Below, in pieces: positions 33,353 through 42,935 of a stretch of 64,000 bases of DNA; position 1 is the first letter of the stretch, and every line of letters begins with the position of its first letter. Position numbers and translations under genes: made by a program. Below the pieces are notes generated by a model. The model saw only the letters and a program-made list of their open reading frames with translations, made no database searches and was not told where the DNA came from. The stretch spans positions 136,301,368 to 136,365,367 of the forward strand of contig JALGPY010000001.1 of assembly GCA_023055425.1 (NCBI GenBank), written 5' to 3'. Origin of the DNA: Linanthus parryae. Lineage: Eukaryota > Streptophyta > Magnoliopsida > Ericales > Polemoniaceae.

Positions 33353-36075
33353 GAATTCTGTTTCTTGGAATGCCAACTAATCAAGGATGATCCAATGAAT
33401 TGACAGGTTCCAGAAGTGCTTTTTCTATTAGCCTTGTAGCATGCAAAGTCAGCATCTGAAAAACCACTCAAAGAGAAGTTAAAATTTCTTGGATACCAAA
33501 GCCCTAAGTCTTTGGTACCATTGAGATATGTAAATATTCTCTGCACAACAGTTAAGTGTGATTCTTTTGGATCATCTTGGAATCTAGCACACATGCATAC
33601 ACTACACATAATATCTGGTCTGCTTGCTGTCAAATAGAGTAATGATCCAATCATTCCTCTATACTCTTTTACATTGACACTCTTACCAGATTCATCCTTG
33701 TCTAATGATAGTGTAGAGCTCATAGGTGTCTTGGTTTCCTTACATTGAGCCATGCTATACTTATTTAGCAAGTCTCTTGTGTACTTGCTTTGATTAAGAA
33801 AGATGCCCTTCTTCAATTGATGTATTTGAAGTCCTAGGAAGAAGTTCAATTCTCCCATCATGCTCATCTCAAATTCCCAGCTCATAAGACTTGAGAATTC
33901 TCTCCATAATTGATCATTAGTAGCTCCAAACAGTATATCATCAACATATGTCTGAACTACAAGTAAATCTTTCTCATGAGTCTTAATGAAAAGATTTTTG
34001 TCTACTAAACCTCTTTTGAAATCATTTTCAAGTAAAAACTTTAACAGTCTTTCATACCAAGCCCTTGGAGCTTGTTTCAAACCATAAAGAGCTTTGTCAA
34101 GTTTGTAAACATGATCTGGAAAATTGTCATTTTCAAAACCAGGTGGTTGTGCAACATAAACTTCTTCTTGTAAGTAGACATTCAAGAAAGCACACTTCAC
34201 ATCCATTTGAAATAGTTTCATGTTCTTCTAAGATGCAAATGCAAGCAAAATTCTAATTGCTTCTAACCTGGCAACTGAAGAAAAAGTTTCCTCATAATCA
34301 GTACCTTCTTCTTGATTGTAACCTTGAGCAACCAACTTTGCTTTGTTTCTAATTACATTGTCACTTTTATCCAACTTGTTTCTAAATACCCATCTGGTAC
34401 CAATGACAGACTAGTTTGTAGGTGCAGGAACCAGGTTCCAAACCTTATTCCTTTCAAACTCATTGAGTTCATTTTGCATAGCAATAATCCAGTCTGCTTC
34501 TTGTAAAGCTTCTTTCACAATTTTTGGTTCTACAAGAGAAATAAAAGCATTAAAAGCACATAAGTTCTTCAACTGTGATCTAGTTTGTGTACTAGTGGTT
34601 GGATCTGATATGATATTATCAGCTGGACGGGATGAGAGATATTTGAATCTCTTTCTTGGAGACCATGGTTCAGGTTCTCCATAGATCTTTTCTGGTCTTG
34701 AAGTAGTGGCTTTGTCACTTGAATCCTTCGGATCATCTTTTTCAAGGCTTTGAGCTGTATTTTCAAGGCCTTGAGAACTATTTTCAAGGTCTTGAAAATG
34801 TCTTTTATTTTCCTCTGAGCCTTTCTGGAATCCAAGTGGATTCTCAGTCTCTTCCTCTGATTCATGCTTGTTCAAATTCAAATCTGCAAAACTTTCACTC
34901 AAAGAACCATCATAGCTTTCATAAAAAATAACATGAATGCTCTCTTCAACCAGTTTGGTTCTTTTATTGTAAACTCTATCAGCTTTGCTATTCAGAGAGT
35001 AACCAAGAAATATACCTTCATCACTTCTTGCATCAAACTTACCAAGATTGTCTTTTCCATTGTTATGGATAAAACAAGTACATCCAAAGGGTCTGAAGTA
35101 AGAGATGTTTGGCTTCATCCCTTTGAGTAGTTCATAGGGGGTCTTCTTTAGAATAGGTCTGATCAAGCACCTGTTCAAAATATAATTTGCTGTATTCACA
35201 GCTTCTGTCCAGTAGTGTTTTGGCAACTTGGTCTCAAGAAGCATTGTCCTTGACATTTCTTCAAGAGTCCTGTTCTTTCTTTCAACAACACCATTTTGTT
35301 GAGGAGTTCTTGGAGTAGAAAAGTTCTGAGAAATACCATGCTTATCACAGAAAAAATCAAATTCTAACTGATCAAATTCTCTACCATGATCACTTCTGAT
35401 TGAAGCTACAGGTAGGTTTTTCAAGTTTTGAAGTTCTCTGCAAAGCTTTGAAAATTGAGAGAGTGCTTCAGATTTTTCTTTGAGAAAAACAACCCAAGTG
35501 TATCTTGAAAAATCATCTACAACAACTAGCATATACTTTTTACCTTTTGGAGTAGGAGTCCTCATAGGACCACAGAGATCCATATGAAGTAATTCAATAG
35601 GCCTAGTTGTACTTACAAACTTCTTTGGCTTGAAGGAGCTTCTGGTCTGCTTTCCTTGTGCACAGGCTTTGCACAACTCATCTTCTTTAAACTTGGTGGA
35701 TGGCAATTCTCTTACCAAGTCTTTGGAAATCAACTTGTTCAAAGTATGCAAACTGATATGACCAAGTTTCCTATGCCAAATCTTTGAATCCTCTTTCAAG
35801 GCCTCGAGACACTTCAAAATTTCACCTGCAACTTTGTTAGTCTGAAAAGTATAAACATTGTTTGATCTAGAAGCTGTGAGAATGCAATCTCTTGATTTCT
35901 CATTTTGCACCACACACTTCTCTTTATCAAAGATAACTTTGTTTCCATTATCACAAAGCTGAGTTACACTAAGTAAATTAAACTTCAAACCTTCAACCAG
36001 ATAAACATCAGAAATAGACAGAATTTGTACCAACTTTTCCAATACCAAGAATGTTGCATTTTCCTTTGTCACCAA
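33353..36075 (-). pseudogene. Copia pol: integrase, RT and partial RNase H
   Basis: The 554-codon frame (36,075-34,411) holds the pre-integrase region (WHRKLGHISLHTLNKL), the integrase core with HMDLCGP (Asp), RSDHGREFDQ (Asp) and NGVVERKNRTLEE (Glu), then a charged linker with three heptads (QDLENS, QGLENT, QSLEKD). A stop lies at 34,411, before the RT start. RT continues with FQMDVKCAFLNVYLQEEVYV, QPPGFEND, ALYGLKQAPRAWY and the catalytic YVDDILFG (about 33,930-33,955). RNase H reads GFSDADFACYKANRKSTSGT and stops at the LINE junction. The motifs are well kept, so the element is younger than the gypsy element. Confidence 0.9.
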
Positions 36076-36184
36076 GTGTTATTGAACCTTCTGATTGCTC
36101 TTTTAATTCTGAGAATAGTGAGCAACCACTGTCCATGAACCACTTCTGTTCTTTGGTGACAACCTGCAAGCACCTATCACTGCT

Positions 36185-38011
36185 TTACCCAGCTGTTAGA
36201 CCAAGTGTGGAATTTGGATTCATATTCAGGATCAACCATGTTAGGAACCCGAATCTGCTTAACCTTCCCTTTGAGTTGAAAATGAAAGTGTTCCTCATTA
36301 TGTGAGGGTCTCTTCTTCTAAAAGGACAAGTTATTTTAACATGACCAGCTTTGCAGCAGTAGTGACAAGTGTGAGATGTTTTGTTTCCAGCTTTCACAAA
36401 TCTGGTATTGTTTCTTCTTGGAAAGTTTGGATTGAATCCAATACCAGCTTTGTGAACAGACTGTGAACGTCCTCCAAGAATCAAGTTCAACTTATGTTCT
36501 GATCCAACAAGCTTGATTTTGACTAATTCAGATTCTTGAAGTTTTTCAACAAGAGTAATCATTTGTTTCTATAAATCATAAACCCGATGTCTTAGAATAA
36601 CAAGGTTGTCACTCACAGAGGAGTTTTCAGTGACTACTTCCTAGAATTGTGTTTTCAAGGCTTTGAAACTAGTTTTCAAGGCCTTGAAATCACTGTCAGT
36701 TTTTTTTCTGAGAGATTTCAAGATTCTGATTCAGGCAAACAAGTTGTAGATTTTCTTTTGCTTGCTTATGAACTTTTTCTTTCAAATGCCTGATCTCTTT
36801 CAGATAATCTTCCTCATTTAAAAGCATTGTTCTGAGATATTCTGAAAGAGCTTCTTTTGGCTTTGAAATTAAACAGTTTACCATTACCTCAATGTTCTTT
36901 TCAGAACTTTCATCATGCTTGGCCATGAAGCATAGATTGGCATGTTCTTCTTCAGATTCAGATTCACTAGAGCTATCTGAATCACTCCATGAAGCTATCA
37001 TGTCTTTCTTTATTCATGATCTTTCTTCTGAAAGTTATTGCTCGTTTTTTGTGGATAGTCTCTTATCAAGTGTCCTGCATCACCACACTCAAAGCAGTTC
37101 ATAACTTTTGATTTTCTCTGTGAAGAGGACTTACCTTTGTAATCCTTGCTGCTGGATGATCTATGCCTTTCTCTGTTGAAATCTTTGTTTCCAAAGTTTC
37201 TCTTCATTTTGAGGATCCTTGTCAAGGATTTGAAAATTAAGGCAATTGGATCTTCATCATCACCATCCTCAGTTTCAAGACTTTGAATTCTCTCATTCTC
37301 TTTGGCTTTGAGGGCTAGATGTTTGACACCTTCTGGGAAATCTCCATCAACTTCATTCATAGATATCTCATGTGTCAGGAGCTTCCCTTGTAGGTCATCA
37401 AGTTGTAAAGTTGAGAGATTTTGAGCTTCTTCAATAGCTGTGGTTTTTGGTTCCCATTTTGCCTTTGGAAGAATTCTTAGAATCTTCCTCACGTTTTCTT
37501 CATTGTAAAAGTGTATTCCCAGTGAGTCAAGGTTGTTGAAAATATCAGTGAATCTCTTGAACATATCTCTGATGGACTCATCTGCATTCATCTTGAACAG
37601 CTCATATTTTTAGAGATAAATGTTGATCTTGGTCCGCTTGACTTGACTAGTTCCTTCAAAGGTAACCACAAGTTTATCTCAGATTTCTTTAACAGTTGTG
37701 CATCCAGAGATCCTGTTGAATTTATCTGTACTCAAAGAAAAATACAAAATGTTAGTAGCCTTGTAATTCTTAGAGAATTTCTCAAATTTAGAAGAGGAGA
37801 GTGAGTCTTCTGTTTTGGGAGTTCTAATCCCATCTTTATCTGTGTAGAAAGTATGAGATCCATTTTGGATAATGGTCCAAAGCTCTAGATTTTGATCAAT
37901 GATAAACATTTTCATGAGAGCATTCCAGTGAGCAAAATTTTCTCCACAGAATAGAGGAGGTCTGTTAGCAGCTCTTCCTTGTGAGAAACCACCATCACCT
38001 GCAGTACTCAT
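36185..38011 (-). pseudogene. Copia gag region with two zinc knuckles, broken
   Basis: Gag begins MSTAGDGGFSQGRAANRPPL at 38,011, followed by FCGENFAHWNALMKMF (DUF4219-like). A TGA at about 37,679 and another stop near 37,610 interrupt it, after which the frame resumes in UBN2-like sequence (ADESIRDMFKRFTDIFNNLD). The first knuckle, CFECGDAGHLIRDY, has lost its last Cys. A frameshift near 37,005 leads to an acidic serine-rich part (SDSDSSSESESEEE), then tandem FKALKT heptads. A second, intact knuckle is CHYCCKAGHVKITC (about 36,430-36,470). Gag forms the particle and binds RNA. This copy cannot make a full protein. Confidence 0.82.
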
Positions 38012-38047
38012 GATCACCAGATGGTTAAATCTTATACAGTGACACAA

Positions 38048-38059
38048 GCTCTGATACCA
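38048..38059 (-). other. Primer binding site of the copia element
   Basis: TGGTATCAGAGC on the minus strand is the standard plant retrotransposon site complementary to initiator Met-tRNA. It lies two bases inside the LTR end (TTTCA), so it fixes the LTR boundary and the orientation. Confidence 0.92.
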
Positions 38060-38061
38060 AT

Positions 38062-39366
38062 TGAAAGTGTGAGTATGCAGTTGTACAAGCAGCTAAGATA
38101 CTCTAGAAGGGGGGGGGGGGGGGGGTTGAATAGAGTATGCCAACTTTTTGCAAACCTTGCTAGAGAGATGAGAAACTTATGCAAACAATGAATTTCAAGG
38201 CCTTGAACACAATTTCAAGACTTTGAAGTAGATGCAGAAAGTTTAGAACAAGTATGCCTTTTTCAAGGCCTTGAAAACAAGTTCAAACCCTTGAAAAATA
38301 AACAATTTTTGTATGCTGAAAAAGCTCTGATAGTAAATGAACTTAAGATGCACAAGACAAGTGATTTATATAGTTCAGTCCACTTGGACCTACGTCTCTA
38401 CCTCAGGGATTAGATCCCTGCAGGATTTTCAACTCAATTCTTATTAATCAAAAGCTAAGCACTAGAACTCAAGCACAGAGAGTTCCCTTACTCTGTTACA
38501 GCTTGTGGTTTTCCCTAACCTGTCTAGTACCTGCTCTAGCTAACTGATTAACTAAGAATTCTCTATTGTTCACTTTGAACAATCCTTGAGAATGAATGTA
38601 GAAATAATACAGAAATGATCTACCAATATAGATCTATACAGAATATCACTTAAGAGTAGAGAACTGTAGTGAAATGCGGTGAATTTCTGTGAATGGATTG
38701 GAGTAGATGAAGAACTTCTTTGATGTTTGTCAATCCAGAATACTTTCTCTGTATTTTCCCGTTGATTATTGTGTCGTTGCTTCGAATTTGTTCTCTTTAA
38801 ATACTTCAAACAGCTTTGCAAATCTCCCCAGGTTTTCAGCAACAACCTTCCTATTTTGTAGGCAACAGAGTTTGACTACTTTGAAATCTTCTCCAACGGT
38901 CGAATGATCATAATCTTCAGAGATATTGTTGTAATATTTTATTTTACCACCATGAGAAGCTGTCATACTCGTCTGATTGATCACATGATCAAAGTATTCA
39001 AGTGTTTCCAAATCTGCAGCAATCTAGTTTAGGAAACAATCCTGCAAAACTTAGAAACAATATTTCCTGCATTATCATGGTCAAACAAATGATATACTGC
39101 GATTAAAAACATGTTTAAAATTTTTTCCTTCATCATCTAATAAAAGATAATCAAACATATGAAGGAGAGCAAGTAAATCAAATCAGAGAGTTAGCAGAAA
39201 AACTCCCCCTGAGAATAAGCATTCAGGTTAAGCAGTTTCAAGGCTTTGAATCCAGTTTTAAGGCCTTGAAAATAGCCAAACTATTTTCAAACCTCTGAAG
39301 CTGATTCAAGGCTTTGAAAATTGTTTCAAGGTCTTGAAATAGCCAAGCTATTTCAAGTCTTGAACA
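38062..39366 (-). repeat. 5' LTR of the copia element
   Basis: The inner end TTTCA is fixed by the primer site. The outer end is inferred at a TGTTCAAGACTTG start (39,366). A TATA box, CTATATAAATC, lies at 38,363-38,373 on the minus strand, placing transcription start roughly 270-300 bases before the LTR end. A run of 17-18 Gs lies near 38,108. Palindrome copies cluster at both ends (38,194-38,295 and 39,237-39,364). Confidence 0.7.
38363..38373 (-). promoter_or_regulatory. TATA box in the copia LTR
   Basis: CTATATAAATC on the minus strand sits in the inner third of the LTR, the expected place for the core promoter of a plant copia LTR. This is a prediction from motif and position only. Confidence 0.55.
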
Positions 39367-40618
39367 ACCTGAGCTTTCATATATGATGCAAATTATCTTC
39401 TTATGGATGTTCCAATTTATCAATTTAGTAGCGTTTTTGATCCAGTTTTGTAGTTGCTTCCTTTATAGATCGCGGCTCTTTGGTTGTTCAATTCATGACT
39501 GTGTGTGACATTCTTTCTGGTTAAGGAAACCAGCTTCTAGGTTATGGCACTGATCACATTTGTTATATTTTGATATGCACTTTAAATGGATTCTGAGACA
39601 GCAAAAACTTTGTGGATATGGGGCCTTGACTCTGTCTCTTTCTACCTATTATACAAGAAGGGCTTTGCCTTCCAACACAGCTCCATGTCATCATGTTGTC
39701 CACCGTGGGCCTATGAGGGATTGCCTCATCGGTGTTGGTCTTTTACTGCGTGCCTTTGGTATTTCCATAATTATATAAGTGAAATGCCCCTGGTGAGATC
39801 CTCTGTACTGTTGTTGGTTTTGGTTGATACGAGGCTGTGACGATGAATTCTCTCGAGAAAATGATTTAGGCACGGAGATCGAACCGCGTGTTGGCGGGTC
39901 GACTCGGAGGTATTTTTGCCATCGTAGTTTCAGCCACGGTGAGTTCGTTCTCGGCCGATCACTCTAACAGATCTGAGTCTCTCCCTAATATTCAATCGGA
40001 ATCTAATATGCCTGTGTTGGTTGGGACACTGGTTGTTCCAAATTGCATCATAACTTAGTTGTTTCTTTGGGTTAAAGTGGTAATTTACCCCCTTCTGGTT
40101 TTGGTTGATAGGAGCCTGTGATGATGAATTCTCTGGAGTAAATGATTCAGGCGCGAATATCGGTTCCGTGTGGTGGCGGGGCGATTCGGTGGTATTTTGG
40201 CCACTGTAGTTGCAGCCACTCAGCATGTATTAGAATGGTAGTACCAGTATGACTTTCTTATGTTATAACTGCTTAAAGAAAATTAATAGTAGTATGACTT
40301 TGCCGGTATATTATATAGGCTACTTTAAGAATTTGATAAATACTTTGGTCCTTTGTAACCTCGTCCTTTGAAAAAGCAACTGATATGTTTTTTTAAAATC
40401 TAAATCTTAGTATTCTGATCTTCTTCTAATTCAAGAACTTTCTGCAACTTTATAATTTATTTTAAATGTACAATTTCTCTTTCATAAATTGAAGTCAGAC
40501 TTGAGATTAACTATTGGCTTATGTTATGATAACAGGCTACTAATGCGTTCGTGCTTTTTTTGCTTTATATTGTATCACGATTTTGTCCTAGCAGCATTAA
40601 TTAATTTTCTTGCTATTA
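39367..40618. repeat. Non-coding with a 120-bp spaced direct repeat
   Basis: A block at about 39,817-39,936 (TTTTGGTTGATACGAGGCTG, GATGAATTCTCT, GGCGGG, GGTATTTTTGCCA, GTTTCAGCCAC) recurs in diverged form at about 40,098-40,219. The rest is AT-rich. Frames at 39,560-39,840 exist in two phases but carry no recognisable domain. Confidence 0.55.
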
Positions 40619-40631
40619 TGTTTCCTACCTA

Positions 40632-40633
<2 letters not shown>

Positions 40634-40668
<35 letters not shown>

Positions 40669-42919
40669 CAGAAAAAAAAGCTTTCATTGAAATCAATCAC
40701 AAATTACAGAAAGGGAGAGCTAGCAGCAGCCCTAACAGCTCTCTTAGCCAACATATGAGCATGAGTATTAAAAGATCTAGAAATAAACTGATAATTACAA
40801 ATAGGGAAGCTTGACTTGAGATGAACACAATCCTCCAGAACAGTAGCAACATTGGATGGCCAGGGAGAGGATAGGTTGTTCAAATACTTTACGATTGCTT
40901 CACAGTATGAGAAGATCTTGATATCATTCCAATTCATGTCCTTGTTCCATAACAAAGCTGACCTGATTGCCCAAGATTCAAGCACTGAAGGAGAAGAGAC
41001 CCCAGAAATGTTTTCACTGAAGCAATTAACATAAACACCTCCAGAATTGACACAAACAGCTGCAATGCTACCCTTGCTGCTTTTTGAGTCCGTAGCAGCA
41101 TCAACAAAAATGTTGAAGCTGGCAGAGAGCTCAGGGGGATTAGATTTGTGGGGAATAGCAGCTGTAATCTGAGGCTTTACATCATCACATTGGTCCCAGA
41201 AATTCATAAGAAAACTAAGAGCTTTGGCACTAACTTGCTCAGGCTTCCATCGAATTTGATTGAAAACCCAGTCGTTTCTAGCTTTCCAAAACCACCAGCA
41301 ATTACTTAGGAACAAAGCTAGAAACCAGCACTTGTCCGAAGATTCCTCTGCAATGTCAATAACAGAGCTCCACCATTCTTGGCAGTGGGCCACCTCAGGA
41401 AGAACTGGAGAAAGTCTTAAGGGGGAACTCAACCAAATTTCTCTTACCACAGAGCAATCTTTTAGCAAATGCAGAATATTTTCACTGCTTTCACCACATA
41501 AGCTACAAATATCATCTATGGACACTCCCCTTTGAAAAAGAGCTGCTTTTGAACTGATTGCTCCAGAAAGACACTTCCAGAAGAAATATTTGACTTTTGG
41601 TTGGATCTTAGTTTTCCACAGAGCTCTCCAGGAAGAACAGTAACTTGAAGAAGGTAAATCAACAACTCCCCCAAATTCTAAGAACTTATAAACAGAGTTT
41701 ACCATATGATCTCCATTAGTAGTGAAGCACCATTCCAATTTGTCTTTGCAGTCCAGGCTTCCAACTGGCAAGGAGAAAATAAGCTTTGCTTCCTCTTCAG
41801 AGAATAATCCGTAGATTAATTCTGAATTCCACCTCCTTTGATTGTGATTGATTAAATCACTCACTTTGTGTAAACTGCAATCTTGAGGCTTTCTTGACGT
41901 AACATAAAAGCAGGAGCTTCGAGGAATCCACAGATCTTCCCATATTCTAATGGAAGAGCCACTGCCAACTCTCCACTTGATTCCTTCCTTGATCACTTTC
42001 AACCCTTCAACCAGCCCATTCCATATCCAAGAGCAACCTGGAGATGTAGAGGCCTGCCAAAATGATGAATCAGGGAAATATTTTCCTCTGAAAATTGCCA
42101 TAAAAAGGGTATTAGCTCCTTTTAACAATTTCCAGGACTGTTTAGAGATGAGTGCCAAGTTGAAATTATGCAAATTTTTGAAACCCAGACCCCCACCTTC
42201 TTTAGAATCACACAACTGAGTCCAACTCTTCCAATGGATTTTTGATTTTCCCAAATTCTTTTCTCCCCACCAAAAGTTTGCCATAATTTGAGATAACTCA
42301 TGACAGAGTTTTTTAGGAAGTAAAATGCATGACATTGTGTAAGATGGGAGTGCTGATAAAACAGATTGTAAAAGAACCTCTTTTCCTGCTGTGCTGAGGT
42401 AGTTTGATCTCCAAGAGGACAGTTTGAGTTTGAACTTCTCTTTCAGAAAATTGAGTGTACTTGTCTTGGATCTCCCAATGAGGGCAGGAAGCCCCAAATA
42501 ATCACCCTCCTTGAAATCTTTGTTAATACCCATGTAGAATTGGATAAAATTCTTCAGCAGGGGCTTTGTGCTAGGACTGAAAAATATTTGAGATTTCTCT
42601 CTGTTGATCAATTGGCCCGAAGCTCTTTCGTAGATCTTAAGGACAGCATTGATAGCTGAAGCATCACTCATAGTGGCCCTGCTAAATAAAACGGAATCGT
42701 CCACAAATAAAAGATGATTAATGCTAGGACTCCTCCTTGCAATCTTAATCCCTGAAATCCAACCTTGGCTCTCAAAATGCTTCAAAAGAGAAGATAAGCC
42801 TTCTGCACAAATTACGAAGAGAAGAGGGGAGAGGGGGTCTCCCTGCCTCAACCCCCTTGAAGGCGTAAAGAATTCGGAAACTTCATTATTAATGACAATC
42901 CTGAGGTCTTTGCCCATTT
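40634..42919 (-). mobile_element. 5'-truncated LINE with target-site duplication
   Basis: A LINE insertion on the minus strand has a 33-base poly-T (the poly-A tail) at 40,634-40,666. It is flanked by TGTTTCCTACCTAAG (40,619-40,633) and TGTTTCCCTACCTAAG (42,920-42,935), a 15-16 bp target duplication. It starts inside RT, as normal 5' truncation gives. The tail, the duplication and the long open frame all indicate the youngest insertion in the window. Its sequence differs from the other two LINEs, so it is a separate L1 lineage. Confidence 0.95.
40704..42917 (-). CDS. LINE ORF2 C-terminal part, 737 codons open
   Basis: The single open frame starts in RT: FFTPSRGLRQGDPLSPLLFV, then the catalytic HLLFVDDSVLFSRA (FVDD). 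It continues through the thumb/linker (NFWWGEKNLGKSKIHWKSW, RIWEDLWIPR), the zf-RVT region (WKTKIQPKVKYFFWKCLSGA, CSLCGESSENILHLLKDC) and RNase H (FNIFVDAATDSKSSKGSIAA, Glu in VLESWAIRSALLW, C-terminal RSFNTHAHMLAKRA). The third acidic site, usually SDS or SDA, reads SYCEA here, so RNase H may be weak. Endonuclease and the first RT motifs are absent because of 5' truncation. It is unlikely to be a working protein, but it is unbroken. Confidence 0.9.
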   Translation of the reverse strand: MGKDLRIVINNEVSEFFTPSRGLRQGDPLSPLLFVICAEGLSSLLKHFESQGWISGIKIARRSPSINHLLFVDDSVLFSRATMSDASAINAVLKIYERASGQLINREKSQIFFSPSTKPLLKNFIQFYMGINKDFKEGDYLGLPALIGRSKTSTLNFLKEKFKLKLSSWRSNYLSTAGKEVLLQSVLSALPSYTMSCILLPKKLCHELSQIMANFWWGEKNLGKSKIHWKSWTQLCDSKEGGGLGFKNLHNFNLALISKQSWKLLKGANTLFMAIFRGKYFPDSSFWQASTSPGCSWIWNGLVEGLKVIKEGIKWRVGSGSSIRIWEDLWIPRSSCFYVTSRKPQDCSLHKVSDLINHNQRRWNSELIYGLFSEEEAKLIFSLPVGSLDCKDKLEWCFTTNGDHMVNSVYKFLEFGGVVDLPSSSYCSSWRALWKTKIQPKVKYFFWKCLSGAISSKAALFQRGVSIDDICSLCGESSENILHLLKDCSVVREIWLSSPLRLSPVLPEVAHCQEWWSSVIDIAEESSDKCWFLALFLSNCWWFWKARNDWVFNQIRWKPEQVSAKALSFLMNFWDQCDDVKPQITAAIPHKSNPPELSASFNIFVDAATDSKSSKGSIAAVCVNSGGVYVNCFSENISGVSSPSVLESWAIRSALLWNKDMNWNDIKIFSYCEAIVKYLNNLSSPWPSNVATVLEDCVHLKSSFPICNYQFISRSFNTHAHMLAKRAVRAAASSPFL

Positions 42920-42935
42920 TGTTTCCCTACCTAAG

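Larger units (their letters stand above)
33353..39366 (-). mobile_element. Ty1/copia element, minus strand, truncated in RNase H
   Basis: From high to low coordinates: a 1.3-kb 5' LTR, an initiator Met-tRNA primer site, gag with two CCHC knuckles, integrase, reverse transcriptase and RNase H. The integrase-before-RT order defines Ty1/copia. The body ends inside RNase H (HSKKQNSV) at the junction with the LINE, so the 3' LTR is gone. A few nonsense codons and at least one frameshift break it. Throughout the element a 14-bp palindrome close to TTCAAGGCCTTGAA recurs in LTR and coding parts. Confidence 0.92.

Noticed and set aside
38100..38128. Run of 17-18 Gs as a regulatory G-quadruplex
   Set aside because: A single uninterrupted G run near this position is a common feature of related copia LTRs. 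It needs no special function, and its length may be a sequencing uncertainty.
39560..39840. Two overlapping plus-strand frames of 72 and 84 codons
   Set aside because: Both phases are open together and neither has a recognisable domain or supporting splice signals.
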